A stretch of 64,000 nt of DNA, from NCBI GenBank assembly GCA_013140715.1, contig JABFSG010000032.1, positions 62,001 through 126,000 of the forward strand, in the 5' to 3' direction. Made by a program: the position numbers and the translations under genes. A model generated the notes under the pieces. It did not search any database and was not told the DNA's origin. It saw only the letters and a list, made by a program, of their open reading frames with translations. The stretch's first letter is position 1; the number at the start of each line of letters is the position of its first letter. Of this stretch, positions 6,985 to 15,082 are shown piece after piece. The stretch comes from Nitrospiraceae bacterium (GTDB lineage: Bacteria; Nitrospirota; Nitrospiria; Nitrospirales; Nitrospiraceae).

Positions 6985-7688
6985 TGAGTCCACGTTGGTT
7001 CTACACGGTTACCGGTGCATTGCTGCTGGCCCTCGCTCAACTGGCCCAGGCCGGCGGAGGAGTGGGGACAGAGGACGGACGAACCAGAGGACGAGCCGAC
7101 GCTCCTATTACCCTGCTCGAGTATTCTGACTTTACCTGCGGGTACTGTGCGAAGTTCTTTCTGGAGACCTGGCCTCGCTTGCAGGCAAAATATATCGATA
7201 CAGGCAAAGTGCGGTTTGTCTATCGGGACTATCCTCGAGCGGACCAGGGGGTCGGGGTTGATGCGGCAGTCGCGGCCCGCTGCGCTGGAGCCCAGGGTCG
7301 ATATTGGCCGATGCACGACCGGCTCTTCAGTGAACGGGGCCGCTTGAATTCGGGACTGTTCAAAGGTTACGCAAAGACGATAGGTCTGGATGAGGCGGCG
7401 TTTGCCAAATGTTTCGACGAACGAGAGTATCTCGAGTCCATTTTCCGAGATCGCCAGGAAGCGAACCGATGGGGATTTCATGGCACCCCCGGTTTTATTC
7501 TGACGCGAACGGCTGGTGGACCCACTGAGAAAGAGCCGGCGGTTGCGATCCCAGGCGCAGTCCCGTTCGAGGATTTTGCCGAGGAGATCGACCGCATGTT
7601 GGCCACCGCCCCGCGCTCCCAGGGAGAGCCTACCGGGCCTCATGGGTCGACTGCGGTGGCACAGAACAGTCAGTTCATCATTCACTAA
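6981..7688 (+). CDS. DsbA-family thiol oxidoreductase
   Basis: A 235-residue exported thioredoxin-fold protein. A signal peptide (about residues 8-24, ending AQAGG) is followed by the DsbA-like domain. This has the active-site pair CGYC at residues 53-56 in YSDFTCGYCAKFF and a cis-proline loop, FHGTPGFIL. It should oxidise or isomerise periplasmic thiols; the substrate is unknown. The chosen start ATG 6981 overlaps the stop of the DHS-like gene by 4 bp, implying translational coupling. A longer in-frame extension upstream lies inside that gene and is not credible. Confidence 0.85.
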   Translation: MMSPRWFYTVTGALLLALAQLAQAGGGVGTEDGRTRGRADAPITLLEYSDFTCGYCAKFFLETWPRLQAKYIDTGKVRFVYRDYPRADQGVGVDAAVAARCAGAQGRYWPMHDRLFSERGRLNSGLFKGYAKTIGLDEAAFAKCFDEREYLESIFRDRQEANRWGFHGTPGFILTRTAGGPTEKEPAVAIPGAVPFEDFAEEIDRMLATAPRSQGEPTGPHGSTAVAQNSQFIIH

Positions 7689-7697
7689 GGATTACCT

Positions 7698-7967
7698 ATG
7701 TCTGCCACACAATCGTTTTGGTCTGTTCCGCTCCGTGAGGGAGAACCCCCCTACTGGGTCTGCATGTCATGCTTATCAGAAGTCTTCTATTGCAAAGTGC
7801 CGATGCCGGATTGTCCGACGTGCCAGGGTGTCTCAACGTATGAGGCCTTCACGCTTGAGGCGATCCATGATTGGGGTACGGAAGATTTGATTGCGAAAGC
7901 CGCTGTCGCCCAGCAAGCAGCCAGCCACGAGCCGGCTCCTGCGGCATCGGTTAAGTCCACCGACTAA
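7698..7967 (+). CDS. small zinc-ribbon protein, hypothetical
   Basis: An 89-residue cytoplasmic protein with two cysteine pairs, CMSC at residues 22-25 and CPTC at 39-42, which would form a zinc ribbon. The C-terminal third is alanine-rich and probably disordered. It begins 9 bp after the DsbA-like gene and is followed 26 bp later by an aldehyde dehydrogenase, so it is probably co-transcribed. No enzymatic motif is visible; function unknown. Confidence 0.65.
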   Translation: MSATQSFWSVPLREGEPPYWVCMSCLSEVFYCKVPMPDCPTCQGVSTYEAFTLEAIHDWGTEDLIAKAAVAQQAASHEPAPAASVKSTD

Positions 7968-7993
7968 ATCTTCACCACAAGCGGAGCCACTTC

Positions 7994-9433
7994 GTGCAGG
8001 AACCACATCCATTTTTAATTGGAGGTTTGTGGCGGCACGGAGAGACCGTTGTGCCTGTGAACAATCCATTCACAGGACGTCTACTTGCCGAGGTATCGAA
8101 CTCTGGTTCCGTCGATGCCGAGGATGCAGTCCAATCGACGGTCGATGCCGCTGTCGCAATGGGAGCGTTGCCGTCACATGCTCGCTATCATGCGTTGCAA
8201 AAGATCGCGGGCGGGCTCTATGACCGCCGCGAGGAATTTGCCCGCCTGATGACGGCTGAGGCAGGCAAACCGATTACCGACGCGAAACGTGAAGTGAATC
8301 GCGCCGTCCAGACATTTACCGTTGCGGCTGAAGAGGCAAGGCGGATACCTGGCGAAGTAATCCCCCTTGACTGGACACCGGGAACGGACTCCCATCTCGG
8401 CATCCTCCGCCGGGTTCCGATCGGCCCGGTGCTGGGGATTACCCCCTTTAACTTTCCCCTCAATCTTGTGGCTCACAAGGTTGCGCCGGCCCTGGCTGCC
8501 GGCAATTCCATCTTGATCAAGCCGGCGCCACAAACGCCTTTGACGGCATTACTTTTGGGAGAGGTGATTCTGGGGGCCGGACTTCCACCCGGCGCAGTGA
8601 ATATCCTGCCCTGCGACAACGGTATAGCAGAACGGCTCGTTGCCGATTCCCGCTTCAAACTTCTGAGCTTTACCGGCAGCGCTGCCGTGGGATGGATGTT
8701 GAAGGCCAAGTGCGGGAAAAAAAAGGTGGTGTTGGAGCTTGGTGGGAACGCGGGCGTCATCGTGGAGCCCGATGCCGATATCGAGCTTGCCGCACAGCGT
8801 TGCGCAGCCGGCGGGTTTGGGTATGCCGGTCAGACCTGCATATCCGTTCAACGAATCTTCGTCCACCATTCCATCGTAGACCTCTTCACCACGAAGTTTC
8901 TGTTTCAAGTCGCACGGCTGAAGGCCGGAGACCCAAGCGACGATACAACGGTGGTTGGGCCGTTGATCGACCCAGCCGCCTCCCATCGTCTTGAAACATG
9001 GGTTGGGGAAGCAGTGTCGCAAGGCGCCCGAGTGCTTCTGGGCGGCAAGAGAATGGGATCGGTGATGGAGGCGACCGTGCTCTCGCACGTCACGCCGACC
9101 ATGAAAGTTTCCTGTCAGGAAGTGTTCGGGCCGGTGGTGACCGTGACACCCTATCGCCACTTCGGTGAAGCAATCACAGCGCTCAACCAGTCTGACTTTG
9201 GGCTTCAAGCCGGAGTGTTCACCCAGGATGTGAACAAAGTCTTTCATGCCTTTCGACATCTTGAGGTCGGGGCTGTGCTGGCAAACGAGATTCCGACGTT
9301 TCGCGCTGACCACATGCCCTATGGTGGTGTGAAGGACTCAGGAATCGGTCGCGAAGGAGTGCGGGCTGCGATCGAGGACATGACAGAGCCTCGCATGCTG
9401 GTGTTGAACCTCAAACCACCTGCGGGGATCTAG
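7994..9433 (+). CDS. NAD(P)-dependent aldehyde dehydrogenase
   Basis: A 479-residue ALDH superfamily enzyme oxidising an aldehyde to a carboxylate. Landmarks in order are the cofactor-site stretch ITPFNFPLNLVAHKVAPALAAGN, the Rossmann turn FTGSAAVG, the general base glutamate in LELGGN, the catalytic cysteine in GYAGQTCIS, and the C-terminal EVFGPVV and MPYGGVKDSGIGREG motifs. The substrate cannot be read from sequence. In this polyamine neighbourhood an aminoaldehyde is possible, but lactaldehyde or glyceraldehyde-3-phosphate types share these motifs. Start is GTG 7994. Confidence 0.88.
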   Translation: MQEPHPFLIGGLWRHGETVVPVNNPFTGRLLAEVSNSGSVDAEDAVQSTVDAAVAMGALPSHARYHALQKIAGGLYDRREEFARLMTAEAGKPITDAKREVNRAVQTFTVAAEEARRIPGEVIPLDWTPGTDSHLGILRRVPIGPVLGITPFNFPLNLVAHKVAPALAAGNSILIKPAPQTPLTALLLGEVILGAGLPPGAVNILPCDNGIAERLVADSRFKLLSFTGSAAVGWMLKAKCGKKKVVLELGGNAGVIVEPDADIELAAQRCAAGGFGYAGQTCISVQRIFVHHSIVDLFTTKFLFQVARLKAGDPSDDTTVVGPLIDPAASHRLETWVGEAVSQGARVLLGGKRMGSVMEATVLSHVTPTMKVSCQEVFGPVVTVTPYRHFGEAITALNQSDFGLQAGVFTQDVNKVFHAFRHLEVGAVLANEIPTFRADHMPYGGVKDSGIGREGVRAAIEDMTEPRMLVLNLKPPAGI

Positions 9434-9491
9434 CAGGTGGCGGGAATGTCCTCAGGGTCTGCATGTGTGGCACAACTGAGAAAACACTTCC

Positions 9492-9622
9492 GCAGGATGC
9501 TCAAAATGGCTGTCCAGCAAGGCCGCAGCGAGTGAAGATCCGAAGCGTACCTTCGGGGTACGTTGAGGGTCTAAACGATGCGAGAACGAAGCTAAGCTGG
9601 CGGACTTTTTCAGCATCCTGTC
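9492..9622. repeat. 131-bp element with inverted terminal repeats
   Basis: The left end GCAGGATGCTCAAAATGGC... and the right end ...GACTTTTTCAGCATCCTGTC are imperfect inverted repeats of about 27 bp. In the centre CGTACC-TTCGG-GGTACG (9546-9562) forms a small hairpin. The element sits between the aldehyde dehydrogenase and arginine decarboxylase genes and encodes nothing. It has the form of a non-autonomous palindromic repeat; from memory, similar sequences recur in Nitrospira genomes. A further GCAGGATGCTC occurs at about 15064. Confidence 0.65.
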
Positions 9623-9694
9623 AGAAAAAATGCCGCAGGATATTGCGAAGCGTTGCCAATCTTGGTACAACAGCGACCCTGTGCTTTTAGGAAG

Positions 9695-9723
9695 TTGACT
9701 CAAAGCGTGCATTTCAATTAACA
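9695..9723 (+). promoter_or_regulatory. sigma70-type promoter of the arginine decarboxylase gene
   Basis: TTGACT (9695-9700), a 17-bp spacer and TTAACA (9718-9723), 46 bp upstream of the ATG at 9770. A strong ribosome-binding site, AAGGAG, precedes the start. Confidence 0.5.
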
Positions 9724-9769
9724 AAGCGTCCGTCACCCGGTCGGTCGAACGAAGTAAGGAGAAGAAACG

Positions 9770-10336
9770 ATGGTACCAACGCAGATGTTTTTGACGCGAG
9801 GCGTCGGAGTCCACAAGGAAAAGCTGGCCTCATTCGAGCAAGCCTTGCGCAGTGCCGGCGTCGCCTATTGTAACCTCGTCACGGTGTCGTCGATTCTTCC
9901 ACCCAATTGCAAAATTATCCCCCGTGCGCGCGGCGAGAAGTTATTGAATCCCGGTGAAATTACATTCTGTGTGATGGCTCGGTCTGAAACGAATGAACGG
10001 AATCGCTTGGCCTCCGCGTCGATTGGATTGGCGGTCCCGACCGATCGTCGCACCTATGGATATCTGTCCGAGCACCATGCGCATGGTGAAACCGATGAAG
10101 AGACGGGTGAGTACACCGAAGACTTGGCGGCGCAGATGTTGGCCACAACCCTCGGTGTCGAGTTCGATCCGAACATCGCATGGAAAGAACGTGAGCAAGT
10201 GTTTAAGATGGCCGGCAAGATCGTTCGGACCCAAAACATCACTCAATCCGCCGTTGGGAAACCCAATCGATGGACGACGGTGATTGCATTGGCCGTGTTT
10301 ATTCCTGAAGAAAATCTGACAAAGCGGCGACGGTAG
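9770..10336 (+). CDS. pyruvoyl-dependent arginine decarboxylase
   Basis: A 188-residue PvlArgDC proenzyme that converts arginine to agmatine. Self-cleavage is expected at the Ser40-Ser41 pair in [11 protein letters not shown], giving a beta chain and an alpha chain capped by the pyruvoyl group. The family motifs [22 protein letters not shown] and the glutamate-rich [22 protein letters not shown] segment are all present. Length is normal. It has its own promoter and is followed 18 bp later by agmatinase, so the two make putrescine in two steps. The plain Shine-Dalgarno AAGGAG supports ATG 9770. Confidence 0.92.
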   Translation: MVPTQMFLTRGVGVHKEKLASFEQALRSAGVAYCNLVTVSSILPPNCKIIPRARGEKLLNPGEITFCVMARSETNERNRLASASIGLAVPTDRRTYGYLSEHHAHGETDEETGEYTEDLAAQMLATTLGVEFDPNIAWKEREQVFKMAGKIVRTQNITQSAVGKPNRWTTVIALAVFIPEENLTKRRR

Positions 10337-10354
10337 ATCTGCCCACGTGAGCGC

Positions 10355-11293
10355 ATGCCCATGACACTTCCCGCCGGATGGGAAGGCATCGACCAGAACT
10401 TCCTTGGGCTTGAGGAGGCTTGGTGCCATCCTGATCGGGCGGGGGTCTATGTCCTGCCCGTGCCCTACGAACATACCTCCAGCTATGTGCGGGGTTCCGA
10501 TCGAGGTCCCTCCGCCATCATTGAGGCCTCTCAACAGGTTGAGTTATACGATGAAACACTTCGGTGTGAGCCCTATCGAGAGTGGGGTGGGGTTGCCACT
10601 GCTTGCCCGCTCGTTCTTGGCGGCAAAGTCGATCAGCAAGCGGTGGATGCGATTGAGGCGTTTGTCGCTCCCTCAGTCGGGACCGGGCGCTTTGTTGTCA
10701 CCTTGACGGGGGAACATACCGGCGCGCTCGGGGCTATCCGAGCCCATGCCAGACGTTATCCGGACCTTTGCGTGGTTCAAATCGATGCGCATGGAGACTT
10801 GCGGAAAGCCTATGGGGGGAACCCCTACAGCCACGCCAGTGTGATGGCCCGAGTTGTCGATGATGGGTTACCTCTGGTTCAAGTTGGCATTCGTTCCATT
10901 TCTCCGGAGGAGATCGATCGCATTCAGAGCTCCGATCGAATTGATACCTTCTTTGCCGCCGAGATTCTTGACCCATCAGGCCCCTACGAAGGCAAGGGCT
11001 CACGCTGGATTTCCGATGTGGTGAAGGCCTGTCGTGGGCCGGTCTACCTGACTTTCGACTGTGATGGACTTGATGCTTCGTTGGTTCCTGCGCTCGGCAC
11101 TCCCGAGCCAGGTGGGTTGGGGTGGTATGATACGGTGAACCTCGTGACAGCCTTGGCCAATGGGCCAGGTATCCTCGGGATGGATATCAGCGAAATTGCT
11201 CCGATCGAAGGGTTCGTCGCTCCTCAATTTTGTATCGCCCGATTGATCTACCGCATGCTGGGACGGATCAATGCGGGTCGCCGCGTCCACTGA
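10355..11293 (+). CDS. speB: agmatinase (ureohydrolase family)
   Basis: A 312-residue ureohydrolase, likely hydrolysing agmatine to putrescine and urea. Binuclear manganese ligands are visible in TGEHTGALG, QIDAHGDLR (the DAHxD motif), YSHASVM and TFDCDGLDASLVPALGTPEPGG (the DxDxxDPxxxP-type motif, here with Ala for Pro in ASLVPA). The product of the upstream gene, agmatine, is its substrate. ATG 10355 is chosen; ATG 10361 is an alternative. The next gene follows after 17 bp. Confidence 0.9.
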   Translation: MPMTLPAGWEGIDQNFLGLEEAWCHPDRAGVYVLPVPYEHTSSYVRGSDRGPSAIIEASQQVELYDETLRCEPYREWGGVATACPLVLGGKVDQQAVDAIEAFVAPSVGTGRFVVTLTGEHTGALGAIRAHARRYPDLCVVQIDAHGDLRKAYGGNPYSHASVMARVVDDGLPLVQVGIRSISPEEIDRIQSSDRIDTFFAAEILDPSGPYEGKGSRWISDVVKACRGPVYLTFDCDGLDASLVPALGTPEPGGLGWYDTVNLVTALANGPGILGMDISEIAPIEGFVAPQFCIARLIYRMLGRINAGRRVH

Positions 11294-11310
11294 AACGGCA
11301 TACCTTGCCC

Positions 11311-12039
11311 GTGACCGACAAGCTTCGCATCAATAAATTTTTTACTCAGCACGGCATCTGTTCGCGACGAGAGGCTGACCGTCTGATCGAATCCGGTCGC
11401 GTGACTATCAATAAGCGGGTGGCCAATTTGGGAGACCAGGTCAGTCCCGACGACGTCATTGCGCGAGATGGACATGTGATTCCCTGGGGGACGGACTCGC
11501 TCTACATCAAATACTACAAGCCGGTGGGTGTGACGACGACTAGCGAGTCGCACGTGCCACGTAATATCATTGCAGAGATCGGTCACCCGGAACGGATCTT
11601 TCCGATCGGTCGGCTCGACAAGGACTCTTCCGGCCTCATTCTTCTCACGAATGACGGGGACATCGTGAACGAAATTTTACGGACTGAGCACGGGCATGAG
11701 CGGGAATACGAGGTGTCGGTCGATCGTCCCCTCAATCAAATATTTCTCGACCGTATGGCTCAAGGAGTGATCGTTCTCGATCGCTCAACCAAACCCTGTA
11801 GAGTTGAGCGACTCGGTCCCACAGGGTTCCGTATTATCCTGACGGAAGGACGCAATCGGCAGATTCGGCGGATGTGTCAAGTGTTAGGGTATCGAGTACT
11901 TGCCTTGCACCGTGTTCGGATCATGCATATTACGCTTGCTGGATTGATCCCCGGAAAGTGGAAACCGCTCACCGGAGAGGAACGTGTGCAACTCTTTCAG
12001 GCTGTCGGACGAGAGAATGGTCGGGCTGATGTGCGATAG
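11311..12039 (+). CDS. rRNA pseudouridine synthase (RluB/RluF/RsuA family)
   Basis: A 242-residue enzyme isomerising uridine in rRNA. The N-terminal S4 RNA-binding domain (LRINKFFTQHGICSRREADRL) is followed by the catalytic domain with GRLDKDSSGLILLTND, whose aspartate is the nucleophile. The RNRQIRRMCQVLG motif lies near residue 196. I cannot separate RluB, RluE, RluF and RsuA by eye. Start is GTG 11311 (TTG 11305 possible). An open frame continues upstream into the agmatinase gene but the S4 domain begins only here. Confidence 0.85.
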   Translation: MTDKLRINKFFTQHGICSRREADRLIESGRVTINKRVANLGDQVSPDDVIARDGHVIPWGTDSLYIKYYKPVGVTTTSESHVPRNIIAEIGHPERIFPIGRLDKDSSGLILLTNDGDIVNEILRTEHGHEREYEVSVDRPLNQIFLDRMAQGVIVLDRSTKPCRVERLGPTGFRIILTEGRNRQIRRMCQVLGYRVLALHRVRIMHITLAGLIPGKWKPLTGEERVQLFQAVGRENGRADVR

Positions 12040-12121
12040 GGGAGGGTTAGGAGCAGCCTGAAGCTCAGCCGACTTCATAACGGGGATTGTTCCTCTCTCG
12101 CCTCGCCGACGGTCCCATCCA

Positions 12122-12150
12122 TTGACAACCGCAACCTCGGAATTCACACT
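12122..12150 (+). promoter_or_regulatory. possible promoter of the 12186 gene
   Basis: A perfect -35 box TTGACA (12122-12127) is followed after 17 bp by a weak -10, CACACT (12145-12150). It is 36 bp upstream of the next ATG, which has the ribosome-binding site AAGGAG. Confidence 0.35.
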
Positions 12151-12185
12151 AGTGCGCACTTCGTCTAAGGAGAAGGATTCCCTGT

Positions 12186-12629
12186 ATGGTCTTTACATGG
12201 TGGGGGCCCCAACTCAATGCCCTGCTTGGCGGACTTGTCGTGGCGACAGGCGCCTGGTTGGCGTGGGACTCATTTTCGATTTGGGGTGCTTTTCTCGTCG
12301 CAGGAGGCGTCGCGGGGTTTCTTATTTGGAGGGGGCGAACGATCGGACTGGTTTGGGCCTGGGCCACCCTCTTGCTCGGCGTGGAGAGCCTTGCCTGGCC
12401 CATCGTCACCATGGTTCAGGTCCGTTCGATCACGATGGAGCCGACCGAAGAACAAATGGGGACAATTCTCTCCGCTGCTCTGATGGGACTCGTTTCAGCA
12501 GTCTTTTGGATCACATTTTCTTATGGATTCTTCAAACGTGCCGGTCAGCCTATCGTCGCTCCGTCAATCGACGCAACCGACAGTTCTCCACCAATGGTTC
12601 AATCGGGACACTCACGCAGAAACAAGTAG
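12186..12629 (+). CDS. membrane protein, hypothetical
   Basis: A 147-residue integral membrane protein with four predicted helices (about residues 8-28, 30-48, 53-75 and 93-115) and a short hydrophilic C-terminus. Strong ribosome-binding site AAGGAG 10 bp upstream of ATG 12186. It converges with priA, whose stop is 4 bp past this stop. No family recognised. Confidence 0.65.
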   Translation: MVFTWWGPQLNALLGGLVVATGAWLAWDSFSIWGAFLVAGGVAGFLIWRGRTIGLVWAWATLLLGVESLAWPIVTMVQVRSITMEPTEEQMGTILSAALMGLVSAVFWITFSYGFFKRAGQPIVAPSIDATDSSPPMVQSGHSRRNK

Positions 12630-12632
12630 TAT

Positions 12633-14957
12633 CTACCACATCTCGACTGGGTCGACGTCGACGTCGAACTTGACGGCTCGGCGCTGATAGTTCCGTTCCA
12701 TGTCCTTGACCGTGGCCCGCACCGCTTCGAGCCCCGGATCCTTCTCCAGCGATTTCACGAGAATCTGTTGCCGATAGCGCCCCCGGAGTCTGGATACCAG
12801 AGAGGGAACCGGTCCCAAAACCGTGAGACGGTCTGGGCGAACAATCGATGGAGTTGTCGAAAGAGCCTGTCCCGAAACTGCTTGTTCAGCCACGGATGCT
12901 GAAGCATAGGCGGTGAGTCGAGCGACCCAGATAGTGGCAGCGTCGCGAACCATTTTCTCATCGGTCCCTGATACAAGGAGGGCAATCAGATGCATGGCAG
13001 GGGGGTAGCCCAAGCCAGTTCGATGGGACAGCTCTTCCGACAAAAATATGGATTCGTCGTTTTGAGCCACTGCTTGAATTGTATGATGAGATGACAAGTG
13101 GGTCTGTAGGATCACCTGACCGCCGGCTCTTGCCGAACCGGCGAGACCGACCGCATCGAGGAGTGTATGGTAGGTCCGTTCGGCGGACCGAAAATCCGGC
13201 AGGCTGAGTCCTGCGTCGGCCTGCACAATTCCAACGAGGCCAACCGTTGGGAATGGCTCATGCCGCAGCAACAGTTGTGTCCCGATGATGATATCCCACT
13301 CGCCTTGCTCAACCCTCCGCCAGAGGGCCTCGGCCTGCGTTGGCCGTCTCATGGTATCTCCATCAAGCCGAATCACTACCGCGCCTGGAAACAAGCGTTT
13401 CGCCTCTTCTTCTACTCGCTCTGTCCCCTCTCCAATCAATTGCATGCGAGGGCCGGAACAGGCAACGCAAATCTCCGGGATGGGTGCTCTCTCTCCGCAG
13501 TACGAACAGAACAGGCGATTTGCTTGCCGAGAGTATATCAGCGCCACGCGACAGGCAGAACAACGGGGAACCTGGCCGCAGTCACGACAGACGAGTGCCC
13601 CGGCATAGCCCTTGCGGTTGAGAAACAAGAGGCCTCGTGCTTGGCGACCGATCGTCTGTTCGATGGCTCGAACGAGAGGCTGGCTCAGCACTGTACCTCG
13701 GCTATGAGCGCGCAGGTCAACGACCTGTATGTTGGGCCGCTCTTCGGTCGGCATGGACTTACATACAACGACTCCCTGTTGTTCCACAGCCGCTCTGGTC
13801 TCAAGGGAAGGATGGGACGAACCCAGGACCAACACCGCCGGTTCATGCTGTGCCCTCAACCATGCGATCTCCCGTGCATGGTAGCGAGGTTCTTGTACCT
13901 CTTTCAGCGCAGTATCTTCTTCCCCCTCGACCCAAATCATTCCGATCGCAGTCAACGGGAGAAAGACAGTCGACCTGGTTCCTACGACTACTTGAACGAC
14001 CTGCTTATGGATCTGATTCCAGATATCGGCTTTCATCTGGTCCGAGAGACCGCTATGGAAACAGACAGGGGTGATGCCTATTTCAGCATCGCGAATCAAA
14101 CCTGCAATCCACTGGGCTCGCTCTGCTTCGCCAACGAGGAGGAGGACTGTCTGTTTACGGTTGAGCAGCAGGCGAATGGCCTGTTGCAATAGCTTCAACC
14201 GATCGGCCCAGGAAGCCTGTAACAGAACCCGTGATGGTCCACGGCCTCTCAGCGCTTCGAACAGGGGTTCCGCCCAAGATATTGCGGGATCAGAAACGAA
14301 CGGTGTGGTGACGCCGGAGTCGTTTCGGTTTGTCTGTCTGATTGGTCGAGCAAATGACTCAGTTTGGGCCGCGGGCAGATCCTGGACCTCTACAACCCAT
14401 CCACGACCCGTAAGTTCCTTCAGCAACTCGGCGGAACCGGGACTGCGAGACGATCGGCGAAAGCTTGAAGGCTTTTTCCCAAGACGTGTGAGCAGTGTCC
14501 GTATCTTCACCGAGGAGGGTTCGCGTGCGAGAAGCGCGGCCCGCCCCAACTCCGTCAGTTCGTAGCGGCTGACATTCGTTCGAGGTTTCGATGTCGGCGG
14601 CAGCACCAGTCTCAGGCATTGTCCCCATGGCGCGACATATTGCTCGGCTACCTGTTTCGAAAGCTGGAACAGACTCGGTGGTACATCCGTTGTTGCCCCC
14701 TCCGGGATCAAGGAGCAAATCTCCTTGAGACGTGTTTGATCTAAATTCTGAGGAAGAACGTAGGATAGAGAGACCACAGCTCCCTGAAGGATCGATCGCC
14801 CGAAAGGCACAAGCACACGATGCCCAATGCGTAGTGTGGATCGGAGTGACAAAGGCACTGTATAGGTGAAGGGGCCGACCAGATGCCGCGGAACGATGAC
14901 ATCTGCGAACAGGGGTTCTGGTTCTGTCTGTGGAATAGCTGTCTGAGGCGAAACCAT
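12633..14957 (-). CDS. priA: PriA-family primosomal protein with degenerate helicase motifs
   Basis: A 774-residue homologue of PriA (primosomal protein N'). PriA restarts collapsed replication forks and is normally an SF2 helicase. The 3'-DNA-binding domain (about 14-110) and the zinc-binding block (CRDCGQVPRCSACR ... CSYCGE ... CVACSG) are intact, as are PRYHAR (357-362) and the GTQ motif. The ATPase motifs are not. The Walker A position reads LLQASWADRLKLL (about 245-257) in place of GVTGSGKTE. Motif II reads VEGEED (343-348) in place of DEEH. The arginine-finger motif reads VGLAGSARAG in place of AGRAGR. It is probably a helicase-dead structural primosome protein, as reported for actinobacterial PriA. 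Confidence 0.9.
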   Translation of the reverse strand: MVSPQTAIPQTEPEPLFADVIVPRHLVGPFTYTVPLSLRSTLRIGHRVLVPFGRSILQGAVVSLSYVLPQNLDQTRLKEICSLIPEGATTDVPPSLFQLSKQVAEQYVAPWGQCLRLVLPPTSKPRTNVSRYELTELGRAALLAREPSSVKIRTLLTRLGKKPSSFRRSSRSPGSAELLKELTGRGWVVEVQDLPAAQTESFARPIRQTNRNDSGVTTPFVSDPAISWAEPLFEALRGRGPSRVLLQASWADRLKLLQQAIRLLLNRKQTVLLLVGEAERAQWIAGLIRDAEIGITPVCFHSGLSDQMKADIWNQIHKQVVQVVVGTRSTVFLPLTAIGMIWVEGEEDTALKEVQEPRYHAREIAWLRAQHEPAVLVLGSSHPSLETRAAVEQQGVVVCKSMPTEERPNIQVVDLRAHSRGTVLSQPLVRAIEQTIGRQARGLLFLNRKGYAGALVCRDCGQVPRCSACRVALIYSRQANRLFCSYCGERAPIPEICVACSGPRMQLIGEGTERVEEEAKRLFPGAVVIRLDGDTMRRPTQAEALWRRVEQGEWDIIIGTQLLLRHEPFPTVGLVGIVQADAGLSLPDFRSAERTYHTLLDAVGLAGSARAGGQVILQTHLSSHHTIQAVAQNDESIFLSEELSHRTGLGYPPAMHLIALLVSGTDEKMVRDAATIWVARLTAYASASVAEQAVSGQALSTTPSIVRPDRLTVLGPVPSLVSRLRGRYRQQILVKSLEKDPGLEAVRATVKDMERNYQRRAVKFDVDVDPVEMW

Positions 14958-15082
14958 GTGGCATTGTAGCAGTATGGGAAAAGAGGGGACAATGAAGGAG
15001 CAGGGACGGAAGAATTCCAGCGGGGCGGGGCCTAGGAGGACTGACGTCGAACCGTCAGCCCTCTGCAGGATGCTCGGAAAGT

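Noticed and set aside
15060-15080. Second copy of the 131-bp element
   Set aside because: Only GCAGGATGCTC is shared; the rest does not align.
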